47,501 nt of DNA from an uncultured Collinsella sp. GTDB taxonomy: Bacteria; Actinomycetota; Coriobacteriia; Coriobacteriales; Coriobacteriaceae. Below are positions 9,412 to 15,637 of the stretch, piece by piece. Each line of letters opens with the position of its first letter. Positions within the stretch are counted from its first letter, which is position 1. The position numbers and the translations under genes were made by a program. The notes under the pieces were generated by a model, which was not told the DNA's origin, did no database searches, and saw only the letters and a program-made list of their open reading frames with translations. The stretch spans positions 1 through 47,501 of the forward strand of contig CABUXM010000008.1 in the NCBI GenBank assembly GCA_902495545.1. Reading direction: 5' to 3'.

Positions 9412-9822
9412 TCAGTCCGCCAGCTGTGCCCATTCGTGCGGATCGTAGACTTTTACGTGCTTGTTGGGCTTGCCACTCCAGTACTCCTCGTCCATAAAGG
9501 GCAGATATGCCTGAACGCCGGGGCAGATAAAGGGAATCCGCTGCTGTTGCAGTCGCTCGCGCTGGCGCTGCTCCAGGTGCGCCTCGGATATGACGGTCGG
9601 CATACCGGACAACTCGACGAGGCTTGCCTGGATTCGCTTAAGGTCGGGGAGTCCCGCGTGCCATGACATCCGCATGATCAAAAAGGATGCACGGCGGTAT
9701 TTTGCCTGCACCACAGTAATGGCGGGGCGCAGTGTGGGATGGATTTTGTCCCGTTCGGGCCAAAGGTCGGCAGTGATCTCAAGCCCCAGGGTCTCCCATA
9801 GGTAATCAAGCTCTTCGTCCAT
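9412..9822 (-). CDS. Shortened MarR-like regulator, N-terminal part only
   Basis: A 136-residue protein. The segment running from SELSGMPTVISEAHL-like sequence through RQRERLQQQRIPFICPGVQAYLPFM resembles the N-terminal portion of a group of MarR-type regulators in anaerobes, in which a winged helix follows this segment. Here the protein diverges after YLPFM into a short tail and stops, so no DNA-binding helix-turn-helix is visible. It may be a truncated gene or a stand-alone domain. Start is ATG at 9822 with GAGG six bases upstream; a TTG at 9843 is less likely. It runs convergent to the Spx-like gene, with a palindrome 17 bases beyond its stop. The family assignment comes from remembered motif resemblance and needs a search. 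Confidence 0.55.
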   Translation of the reverse strand: MDEELDYLWETLGLEITADLWPERDKIHPTLRPAITVVQAKYRRASFLIMRMSWHAGLPDLKRIQASLVELSGMPTVISEAHLEQRQRERLQQQRIPFICPGVQAYLPFMDEEYWSGKPNKHVKVYDPHEWAQLAD

Positions 9823-9891
9823 GGTGCCTCGATATCCGTGCAATGATGACGGTTCGATTGTGCCATCAGCCGTGAGTGCTGCATTGTTGTA

Positions 9892-9908
9892 ATCTACCAG
9901 CGGTAGAT
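9892..9908. promoter_or_regulatory. Palindromic site upstream of the MarR-like gene
   Basis: Perfect ATCTACC-AGC-GGTAGAT, 70 bases upstream of the minus-strand gene that starts at 9822. The spacing suits an operator; the binding protein is unknown. Confidence 0.45.
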
Positions 9909-10014
9909 GTGGGATGTTTTACGGGCTTTGACGCCGTAGGTGTCGCTGGTGCTTCACAGGTCCTTCACGTGTTGGCCGTATTTGACTGAATTTCAAAAAA
10001 GTCAAAATTAGGGC

Positions 10015-10043
10015 TTGCGTCACGGCGGGACTTCCCGTATATT
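10015..10043 (+). promoter_or_regulatory. Promoter for the tRNA pair
   Basis: -35 TTGCGT (10015-10020), 17-base spacer, -10 TATATT (10038-10043), 44 bases before the tRNA-Gln 5' end. A run of A residues flanked by TTTGACT / AGTCAAA (9981-10006) sits just upstream and could act as an UP-type element. Confidence 0.6.
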
Positions 10044-10087
10044 TCTTTCTTGCGCAAAGGCACAGCCGAGCGCAGCGATGCAGTCAT

Positions 10088-10161
10088 TGGGATGTCGTCT
10101 AATGGCAGGACAGCGGATTCTGGTTCCGTCAATGGGGGTTCGACTCCCTCCATCCCAGCCA
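10088..10161 (+). tRNA. tRNA-Gln (anticodon CTG)
   Basis: Acceptor arms TGGGATG / CATCCCA, discriminator G and encoded CCA. The anticodon loop TTCTGGT has CTG at 10120-10122, and the T-loop GTTCGACTC is present. It reads CAG codons. Confidence 0.95.
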
Positions 10162-10178
10162 TTGCATTTGCTACATAT

Positions 10179-10255
10179 GGCCCGTTCGTCTAGCGGTTTA
10201 GGACGCCGCCCTCTCAAGGCGGAGATCACCAGTTCGAATCTGGTACGGGCTACCA
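10179..10255 (+). tRNA. tRNA-Glu (anticodon CTC)
   Basis: Acceptor arms GGCCCGT / ACGGGCT, discriminator A and encoded CCA. The anticodon loop CTCTCAA has CTC at 10213-10215. The T-loop GTTCGAATC is intact. It lies 17 bases after tRNA-Gln and is probably co-transcribed. It reads GAG codons. Confidence 0.95.
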
Positions 10256-10265
10256 AAATTGAACG

Positions 10266-10293
10266 CCCGGGCCTCGTAAGAGACCCGGGTTTT
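10266..10293 (+). terminator. Terminator after the tRNAs
   Basis: CCCGGG (10266-10271) and CCCGGG (10284-10289) with an inner CTC-GTAA-GAG hairpin, then TTTT. Confidence 0.85.
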
Positions 10294-10352
10294 GTGTATT
10301 GACCGATGTTTAAGGCGCGCGTTGAGTCTGCCGCCCGGACCGAGGAGTTGTC

Positions 10353-11270
10353 ATGGACCTGCCCATCAGCTTGCAAGACATCACATATGCCGAGAACTAT
10401 CTGGCGCAGGGCGACCTGGCTACGGCGACGCCGCTGCTGGAGCGCCTGGTGGAGCTCGCCGAGGAGTATATCGACGCCGAGTGCAAGACGGAGGAGAAGC
10501 GCCAATACTTCAGCTTCGATAGCAAGTTTGAGCGCTTGGCCTATCGCCGCGTGGAGAAGGATCCGCGCGAGCTCGTGCAGGTTGAGGTGCCGTTTGACCG
10601 CCTGTACTCTGACATGGCGTTTGCCTACATTCGCCAGCAGGATTATGTGAGCGCTCGTAATGCCTTGATGCAGGCTGTGCGTTGGGACCCCATGAACTGC
10701 AACTATCGCTTGGATTTGGCCGAGCTGTTCCGCGCTCTCGAGGACAAGCAGGAGTGGGCTTCGCTTTCGTTTTCGGTGCTGGAGCGTGCAAGCGATGGCA
10801 AGTGCGCCGCCCGCGCTTACGCCAATCTGGGACAGTACTTCTTGGAGCCCGAGACCGAGAACATTTCGGCTGCCGTGGGCTGCGCGCGTCTGGCGCTGCG
10901 CCTGGCGCCCAACGATACGCATACGACGCGCCTGCTCAACAAGATCCATACTACCTATCCGGATGCCGCCGAGGAGAGCGACGAGCACGTGATGGGCGAG
11001 CTGGCGTTGCAGGGCGTTCCGACCTCACCTTCGGCCGAGATTGCAATCTGCCTGATTATGTGCGCGACCGATGCTGCAAGCGACGGCGACAAGCAGGAGG
11101 CGACGCGCCTGACGGTGCGTGCTCGCGACTTGGTGGGCGAGGAAGCCTGCGCGGCGATTATCAAACTGGTGCGCGAGAGCGATGCCGAACTCAATGCCGA
11201 GCGCAAGGCAAAGCGCGAGGCTGCGGGCTCAAACGCCGATGGCGCCAAGGAGGCCGACGATGCCCAGTAA
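10353..11270 (+). CDS. TPR-repeat protein upstream of smpB
   Basis: A 305-residue cytoplasmic protein with helical TPR-like repeats. Recognisable stretches include DITYAENYLAQGDLATATPL, LYSDMAFAYIRQQDYVSARN (around 85-110) and RAYANLGQYFLEPETENISA (around 150-170). The last 50 residues are charged and rich in Ala, Lys and Glu. TPR proteins mediate protein-protein contacts; the partner here is unknown. Its last four codons overlap the smpB start, so the two genes are translationally coupled, and a link to trans-translation or ribosome work is possible but unproven. Start is ATG at 10353; TTG at 10347 is an alternative. Confidence 0.82.
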   Translation: MDLPISLQDITYAENYLAQGDLATATPLLERLVELAEEYIDAECKTEEKRQYFSFDSKFERLAYRRVEKDPRELVQVEVPFDRLYSDMAFAYIRQQDYVSARNALMQAVRWDPMNCNYRLDLAELFRALEDKQEWASLSFSVLERASDGKCAARAYANLGQYFLEPETENISAAVGCARLALRLAPNDTHTTRLLNKIHTTYPDAAEESDEHVMGELALQGVPTSPSAEIAICLIMCATDAASDGDKQEATRLTVRARDLVGEEACAAIIKLVRESDAELNAERKAKREAAGSNADGAKEADDAQ

Positions 11271-11730
11271 GCGCGAGCGCAAACTCATCTCCAAGAATCG
11301 CTCGGCACATCACGAGTACTTTATCGATGAGACATTTGAGTGCGGCATTGAACTGAGCGGCACCGAGGTCAAGTCGATTCGCGAGCGCGCCTGCCAGATC
11401 ACCGATACCTTCGCGCTGATCCGCGGCGGGGAGTGCTGGCTCGTCGGCCTGCATATCCATCCTTATAGCCATGGTGGCGTGTGGAATCGCGATCCCGACC
11501 GTCGGCGTCGTCTGCTGCTGCACCGCAAGGAGATCGACTTTCTTGACGGCAAACTTCGCAACCGTGGTTATGCGCTGGTTCCGTTGGAGCTCTACTTTAA
11601 TACCGACGGCCGCGTAAAGCTGCTGCTGGGTCTGGGTCGCGGCAAGAAGCTCTACGACAAGCGCGAGGACATGGCCAAGCGTGATGTCCAACGCGAGATC
11701 GACCGCGCCCTTAAGGAACGCAACCGCTAG
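11260..11730 (+). CDS. smpB: SsrA-binding protein SmpB
   Basis: Binds tmRNA and delivers it to stalled ribosomes in trans-translation. The 156-residue protein has the typical oligonucleotide-binding barrel with HHEYFIDETFECGIELSGTE and SIRERACQITDTFALI. It ends with the basic tail GRGKKLYDKREDMAKRDVQR, which inserts into the mRNA channel. The ATG at 11260 lies inside the last codons of the TPR gene, with AAGGAGG seven bases upstream. The longer open frame from 11119 is rejected. No tmRNA gene was recognised in this window. Confidence 0.97.
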   Translation: MPSKRERKLISKNRSAHHEYFIDETFECGIELSGTEVKSIRERACQITDTFALIRGGECWLVGLHIHPYSHGGVWNRDPDRRRRLLLHRKEIDFLDGKLRNRGYALVPLELYFNTDGRVKLLLGLGRGKKLYDKREDMAKRDVQREIDRALKERNR

Positions 11731-11742
11731 GCACTCTGCATA

Positions 11743-11809
11743 AGTTGCGGTGAGATACGGACTGTTTTGCCTGTTTGAGGGGCTATCCAGTCCCTATTTC
11801 ACCGCAACT
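11743..11809. repeat. 67-bp imperfect palindrome after smpB
   Basis: Two 22-base arms (11743-11764 and 11788-11809) match at 20 positions around a 23-base centre. The left arm begins AGTTGCGGTGA and the right arm ends TCACCGCAACT. Unlike a simple terminator it has no terminal T run, which suggests a dispersed extragenic palindrome. Confidence 0.75.
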
Positions 11810-11850
11810 GCGGGTGTCTCATCTTTCTTACTGTTCTGACACATATGTCT

Positions 11851-11886
11851 CAAAGGCGGCGTCCGTTATGGGTGCCGCCTTTTTTG
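11851..11886 (+). terminator. Terminator upstream of the flavin reductase gene
   Basis: AAGGCGGC / GCCGCCTT stem followed by a T run (11880-11885). It lies 51 bases before the next start and so probably closes the smpB transcript. Confidence 0.8.
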
Positions 11887-11936
11887 TGGGTACATACATC
11901 CATGAGGTTCCAACCCGAGCTAGGGGAGTGATCGTT

Positions 11937-12440
11937 ATGGACAAAACTGCGTTCTTTACCATGCCGAGTGGCCTGTACGTGGTGAGCGCCGTGGCGGACG
12001 GGCTGCGTGCCGGCTGCGTTATCAACACAGCAGTGCAGGTGACATCCGCCCCGCCGCGCATCTCGATTGCCGTGAACAAGGAAAATGTCACGTCCGGCGT
12101 AATCGTATCGGCTAAGGCCTTTGCGCTGACCGTGATCGATCAGACGGCCGATATGCTCTATATCGGCAACTTTGGCTTCCGCACCAGCAGTGGCTACGAC
12201 AAGTTTGCCAAGTACGAGACCCACGAGACCGCGCTGGGCATGCCCTATGTGCCCGAGCACGCGGCGGCGCTGTTTAGCTGCCGTCTGATTGATACCGTGG
12301 ATGTGGGCACGCACCTGCTCTTTATCGGCGAGGTGGAGGATGCCGAGCGCTTGAGCGGCGAGGCCCCGCTGACCTATGACTACTACCACAAGGTGTTAAA
12401 GGGCAAGACGCCGCCCAAGGCTTCGTCGTATCAAGGCTAG
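11937..12440 (+). CDS. Flavin reductase-domain protein (FMN-binding split barrel)
   Basis: A 167-residue protein of the flavin reductase-like family. It begins near its ATG with FFTMPSGLYVVSAVADGLRA. The conserved TSAPPRISIAVNKEN strand follows around residues 38-53, and the segment KFAKYETHETALGMPYV is typical of FMN-binding split-barrel proteins. Such proteins pass electrons between NAD(P)H or rubredoxin and FMN. The rubredoxin gene 89 bases downstream is a plausible electron partner, as in anaerobes where these domains are fused or adjacent. The start at 11937 removes an unsupported 54-residue extension. Confidence 0.85.
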   Translation: MDKTAFFTMPSGLYVVSAVADGLRAGCVINTAVQVTSAPPRISIAVNKENVTSGVIVSAKAFALTVIDQTADMLYIGNFGFRTSSGYDKFAKYETHETALGMPYVPEHAAALFSCRLIDTVDVGTHLLFIGEVEDAERLSGEAPLTYDYYHKVLKGKTPPKASSYQG

Positions 12441-12457
12441 AAATGTTCTAAAAATAC

Positions 12458-12485
12458 TTGCATTATATTATTGAGAATCTATACT
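12458..12485 (+). promoter_or_regulatory. Promoter of the rubredoxin gene
   Basis: -35 TTGCAT (12458-12463), 16-base spacer, -10 TATACT (12480-12485), in an AT-rich stretch unlike its surroundings. TATTA...TAATA half sites flank the spacer and could bind a metal- or redox-responsive repressor; that last point is speculative. Confidence 0.6.
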
Positions 12486-12529
12486 AATAAACGAAGTACA
12501 TCACCAGTCGCGTTCGAGAGGAGAACATC

Positions 12530-12673
12530 ATGGCTGAGGAGAAGAAGACGTATAAGTTTGTGTGCACCGTTTGCGGTTACGAGGTTGAGGTCGACACGCC
12601 CGAGCTGCCCGAGGATTACGTATGCCCGGTCTGCGGCGTCGGCCCCGATGAGTTTGAGCTCGTCGAGGAGTAA
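12530..12673 (+). CDS. Rubredoxin
   Basis: A 47-residue one-iron electron carrier. Both iron-binding knuckles are present: CTVCGYEVEV (Cys13, Cys16) and CPVCGVGPDEFE (Cys40, Cys43), the second with the family-typical GVGPDEF. In anaerobes rubredoxins feed oxygen- and peroxide-reducing enzymes; the flavin reductase upstream may be its partner. AGAGGAGA lies six to ten bases before the ATG. It has its own promoter and a strong terminator. Confidence 0.95.
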   Translation: MAEEKKTYKFVCTVCGYEVEVDTPELPEDYVCPVCGVGPDEFELVEE

Positions 12674-12713
12674 CTCGTAGACACACGGCGATTAGCTATA
12701 CAGAGCTCTGTCC

Positions 12714-12752
12714 AAGGGCCCCGGTCGAATTCTCGGCCGGGGCCCTTTTGAT
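12714..12752 (+). terminator. Terminator after rubredoxin
   Basis: AAGGGCCCCGG / CCGGGGCCCTT stem (12714-12724, 12737-12747) followed by TTTTGATTT. Confidence 0.9.
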
Positions 12753-12780
12753 TTATCTGACGGTTTAAAACGGCCTTACG

Positions 12781-12797
12781 TGTTACAGATTGAGACG
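12781..12797 (+). repeat. Right half of a 59-bp palindrome, left arm degenerate
   Basis: TGTTACAGATTGAGACG matches the right arm of the 59-bp family. The 25 bases before it keep the typical centre with a TTTAAAA core. The left arm is no longer recognisable and merges with the preceding terminator. It lies between the convergent rubredoxin and Nramp genes. Confidence 0.7.
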
Positions 12798-12825
12798 TTA
12801 TATCTGGACAGTCACGCCATCCCAA

Positions 12826-14082
12826 TTACATCCCCGTTAGCAGCACGATGTCGAGAACCGTTACGATGACGCCGATTCCTACGAGCAACGCGTTGAGCGG
12901 GCGCGAGTTGGCGTATTTGCCCATGACGCGGCGTGAGCTGGTGAGCCGTATAAGCACGAAAACCGTGATCGGCAGCTGAAGCGACAGCAGTGCCTGGCTC
13001 CAGATGAGACCTCCAAAAGGATTTGGGACGACCAGACACGCCGCCACTGCGCCGACGAAACATGCCGCCACCCCAATCGAGGAATGTCGGTCGTGGATGT
13101 CGTATTCCTCGTCGAACATGCCCGCGGTGATGGTGCCTGCCGCCATGCCTGCCGTCACACTACTCGAGAGGCCCGCAAACAGCAGCGCCACCGCAAAGAT
13201 GGTCGAGCTTGCTGGGCCCAGAATGGGGGAGAGCGTGTCCGCTGCGACGGCGAGGTCGTCTACGGCAATGCCGTGCGCAAAGAAGGTCGTTGCGGCCAGG
13301 ATGACCATGGCCGAGTTGATTGCCCAGCCCACGCCCATCGAAAAGAGCGTGTCGAAGAGCTCATAGCGCAGACGCTCTTCGATAACCTGCTCGCCTTGGC
13401 CTTCGAAGTGCATGGATTGGATGACCTCGGAGTGTAGAAAGAGGTTGTGGGGCATAACGACCGCACCAAGGACACTCACGATAATCGCGGCAGAGCCAGT
13501 GGGCATACTGGGCGTGATCCAGCTTGCGGCGGCTTGCGGCCAGTCGACCTTGACTAGTGCAAGCTCGGCCAAAAACGAGAGTCCTACCACGCCTACGAAG
13601 GCGATGATCCAGCGTTCGGCACGCTTGTAGGAGTTCGTCATGAGCATCGCCATCGATACTGCCGCCACGATGACGCAGCCCGCACGCACGGGCAGCCCAA
13701 AGAGCATTTGAAGGGCAATCGCGCCGCCCAGGACTTCGGCCATGGCGGTGGCGATGGTCGCGAGATGGGCACTGGCGAGCACCGTGCGTCCAACGAAGCG
13801 GGGGAGGTAACGTGTCGTGGCCTCGGCAAGACAGGCGCCCGTGGCGATACCCAGGTGCGCCGCATTGTGCTGCAGCACAATGAGCATAATCGTGGACAGT
13901 GTGACGATCCACAGCAGCGCGTAGCCAAACTGCGAGCCCGCGGCCATATTGGAGGCCCAGTTGCCCGGGTCGATAAAGCCGACGGTGACGAGCAACCCGG
14001 GGCCGATATGCCGCGCAATGTCTAGGCCTCCGTGACCACCGGTGCGTCGGGAGCCAAAGTGTTGTTTGAGATGGTTGAGCAT
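12826..14082 (-). CDS. Nramp-family divalent metal transporter
   Basis: Proton-coupled importer of Mn2+/Fe2+-type ions in the membrane, 418 residues with about 11 helices. Both metal-site signatures are present: DPGNWASNMAAGSQFGYALLW in helix 1 (around residues 37-57) and MPHNLFLHSEV in helix 6 (around 205-215). Compared with the common helix-1 form, the residues after DPGN are family variants, so the exact ion preference is uncertain. Start is ATG at 14082 with AGGAG eight bases upstream; a 15-residue extension is rejected. It follows gpmA by 75 bases on the same strand; co-transcription is possible, and gpmA in this family does not need Mn2+. Confidence 0.9.
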   Translation of the reverse strand: MLNHLKQHFGSRRTGGHGGLDIARHIGPGLLVTVGFIDPGNWASNMAAGSQFGYALLWIVTLSTIMLIVLQHNAAHLGIATGACLAEATTRYLPRFVGRTVLASAHLATIATAMAEVLGGAIALQMLFGLPVRAGCVIVAAVSMAMLMTNSYKRAERWIIAFVGVVGLSFLAELALVKVDWPQAAASWITPSMPTGSAAIIVSVLGAVVMPHNLFLHSEVIQSMHFEGQGEQVIEERLRYELFDTLFSMGVGWAINSAMVILAATTFFAHGIAVDDLAVAADTLSPILGPASSTIFAVALLFAGLSSSVTAGMAAGTITAGMFDEEYDIHDRHSSIGVAACFVGAVAACLVVPNPFGGLIWSQALLSLQLPITVFVLIRLTSSRRVMGKYANSRPLNALLVGIGVIVTVLDIVLLTGM

Positions 14083-14157
14083 GGTGCGCTCCTGTGTATG
14101 GGCGGCGTGGCGTCGCATCTGGGTCATGCGGCGCCACGCGTCGGGTTTGGGTTGGGG

Positions 14158-14931
14158 TTACCTGCGCGCCTTGCCTTGGTTGGCCACGTCGTCGATCTTG
14201 GCGGCGATGGTCGCCGGGTCGCCGATGTAGCGCTTGTCGAGGACGTTGAAATCGGTGTCGAAGGTGTAAACGAGCGGCACGCCGGTGGGGATGTTGACCT
14301 TGAGGATCTCCTCGGGCGTGAGGTGCTCGAACTTCATGACGAGAGAGCGCAGGGAGTTGCCGTGTGCGGCGATGAGTACGCGCTTGCCGGCGAGCATCTG
14401 GGGGCGAATCTCGTCTTCGAAATAAGGCCAGGCACGGGCTATCGTGTCCTTGAGGCACTCGGTGTAGGGCAGCTGGTCGGGTGCGACATCACGGTATTGC
14501 TCCTGGGTGTGGGGATCGCGCGCGTCGTTCGGCTCGAGTGCCGGCGGGCAGATATCGAAGGAGCGGCGCCAGATGAGCACCTGTTCGTCGCCGTGCTCCG
14601 CCGCGGCATCGGCCTTGTTGAGACCCTGCAACGCGCCGTAGTGGCGCTCGTTGAGCTTCCAGGATTTGATGACGGGCAGCCACTCGCGATCCATTTGGCC
14701 GAGCACGATGTTGAGGGTGTGGATCGCGCGCTTGAGGCGCGAAGTGTAGCAGACGTCAAAGTCGAAACCGGCTTCTTTGAGGGCTCGACCGCCTGCGGCG
14801 GCTTCTTCGCGGCCCGTGTCGGTGAGCTCTACGTCGGTCCAGCCGGTGAACAGGTTGAGTTTGTTCCACTCCGACTCTCCGTGGCGGATAAGGACGAGTT
14901 GGATCGTCTGCCGGTCTGTCTGGTTTGCCAT
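14158..14931 (-). CDS. gpmA: 2,3-bisphosphoglycerate-dependent phosphoglycerate mutase
   Basis: Glycolytic enzyme interconverting 3- and 2-phosphoglycerate. The 257-residue histidine-phosphatase protein shows LIRHGESEWN (phosphorylated His), NLFTGWTDVELTDTG, SRLKRAIHT, the ERHYGALQGLNK block and AAHGNSLR with the second catalytic His. Length matches the dPGM family. Start is ATG at 14931 with AAGGAGG seven bases upstream. It is divergent from gltB, with about 700 bases between that contain an array of palindromes. Confidence 0.97.
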   Translation of the reverse strand: MANQTDRQTIQLVLIRHGESEWNKLNLFTGWTDVELTDTGREEAAAGGRALKEAGFDFDVCYTSRLKRAIHTLNIVLGQMDREWLPVIKSWKLNERHYGALQGLNKADAAAEHGDEQVLIWRRSFDICPPALEPNDARDPHTQEQYRDVAPDQLPYTECLKDTIARAWPYFEDEIRPQMLAGKRVLIAAHGNSLRSLVMKFEHLTPEEILKVNIPTGVPLVYTFDTDFNVLDKRYIGDPATIAAKIDDVANQGKARR

Positions 14932-15069
14932 AGGGGCCTCCTTAATGTGGCACGGCATGCGTGCCGTTTGTTTGACGCCGCAAAGGATACCCGTTTTAGG
15001 CTCAAAAGTTAACCAAGACTAACAAAATTATTGTATTTGAATAGGATGGTGAAAGGGGGGTTACCGAAA

Positions 15070-15128
15070 TGTCTTGATCTGTAACAACTAGGGATGGAAA
15101 TTGGGCCTAGGTGTTACAGATCGAGACA
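15070..15128. repeat. 59-bp palindrome, unit 1 of a three-unit array
   Basis: Left arm TGTCTTGATCTGTAACA (15070-15086), 25-base centre, right arm TGTTACAGATCGAGACA (15112-15128). The arms pair throughout, with one T-G pair. Confidence 0.92.
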
Positions 15129-15149
15129 GGAGGAAATGGTCCTATGGAA

Positions 15150-15208
15150 TGTCTCGATCTGTAACAGTTTGCCGCCAAAACCGGCCCTTCGTGTTACAGA
15201 TCGAGACA
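15150..15208. repeat. 59-bp palindrome, unit 2 of the array
   Basis: Perfect 17-base arms TGTCTCGATCTGTAACA and TGTTACAGATCGAGACA around a 25-base centre with an AAAA core. Starts exactly 80 bases after unit 1. Confidence 0.93.
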
Positions 15209-15229
15209 AACCAAAACCGTCCCGCAGAA

Positions 15230-15288
15230 AATCTCAATCTGTAACATCTAGGCGCCAAAATCGGTTCCTCCTGTTACAGATTGAGATG
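15230..15288. repeat. 59-bp palindrome, unit 3 of the array
   Basis: Arms AATCTCAATCTGTAACA and TGTTACAGATTGAGATG around a 25-base centre with an AAAA core; only the outermost pair fails. Starts exactly 80 bases after unit 2. Relative to unit 2, two base pairs changed on both sides. Confidence 0.92.
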
Positions 15289-15445
15289 TTTGAAGCGGTG
15301 AGCTTACAAGCCGAACTTGGGCGCCTTGTTGCCGCCCTTGAGGTCTGCGGTGTCGAGTCGCATCATGCAAAAGTCTGCGTGGCCCTCGTTTCCAGAATAA
15401 TTCAAAGGGGTTGGATGCATATGTGCCGGCTGTCCCTGCACTAAA

Positions 15446-15506
15446 ACGTGTGCGTCAGCCTCCAAAGATGTCAAATTTCGACGTGTTTGGAGGCTGATGT
15501 ACGCGT
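15446..15506. repeat. 61-bp imperfect palindrome upstream of gltB
   Basis: 21-base arms (15446-15466, 15486-15506) match at 18 positions; the inner 12 bases, TCAGCCTCCAAA / TTTGGAGGCTGA, are perfect. The 19-base centre is AT-rich. No second copy was seen in the window. The flanking 15289-15445 and 15507-15637 hold no supported gene. Confidence 0.7.
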
Positions 15507-15637
15507 TTGATAGCAAGACGTTGATGGGTTACGTGCGTTACGCGATTGTTTCGAAACGGGCGGGAAACACAACGATGCCCCGATGCTCCTACTATGCCTA
15601 TTCAACTGACTGTCTAAATATCTAGGGGAGGATCGCG

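Noticed and set aside
11731..11936. tmRNA (ssrA) gene next to smpB
   Set aside because: Only a palindrome and a terminator are found; no alanine-tRNA-like ends or tag-coding frame could be recognised.
12458..12485. Fur or PerR box over the rubredoxin promoter
   Set aside because: The AT-rich symmetry is weak and does not match either consensus well enough to name a regulator.
15070..15288. CRISPR-like array (short repeats with 25-base variable centres)
   Set aside because: The repeated segments alternate in inverted orientation to form hairpins, only three units exist, linkers are also variable, and no cas genes are present.
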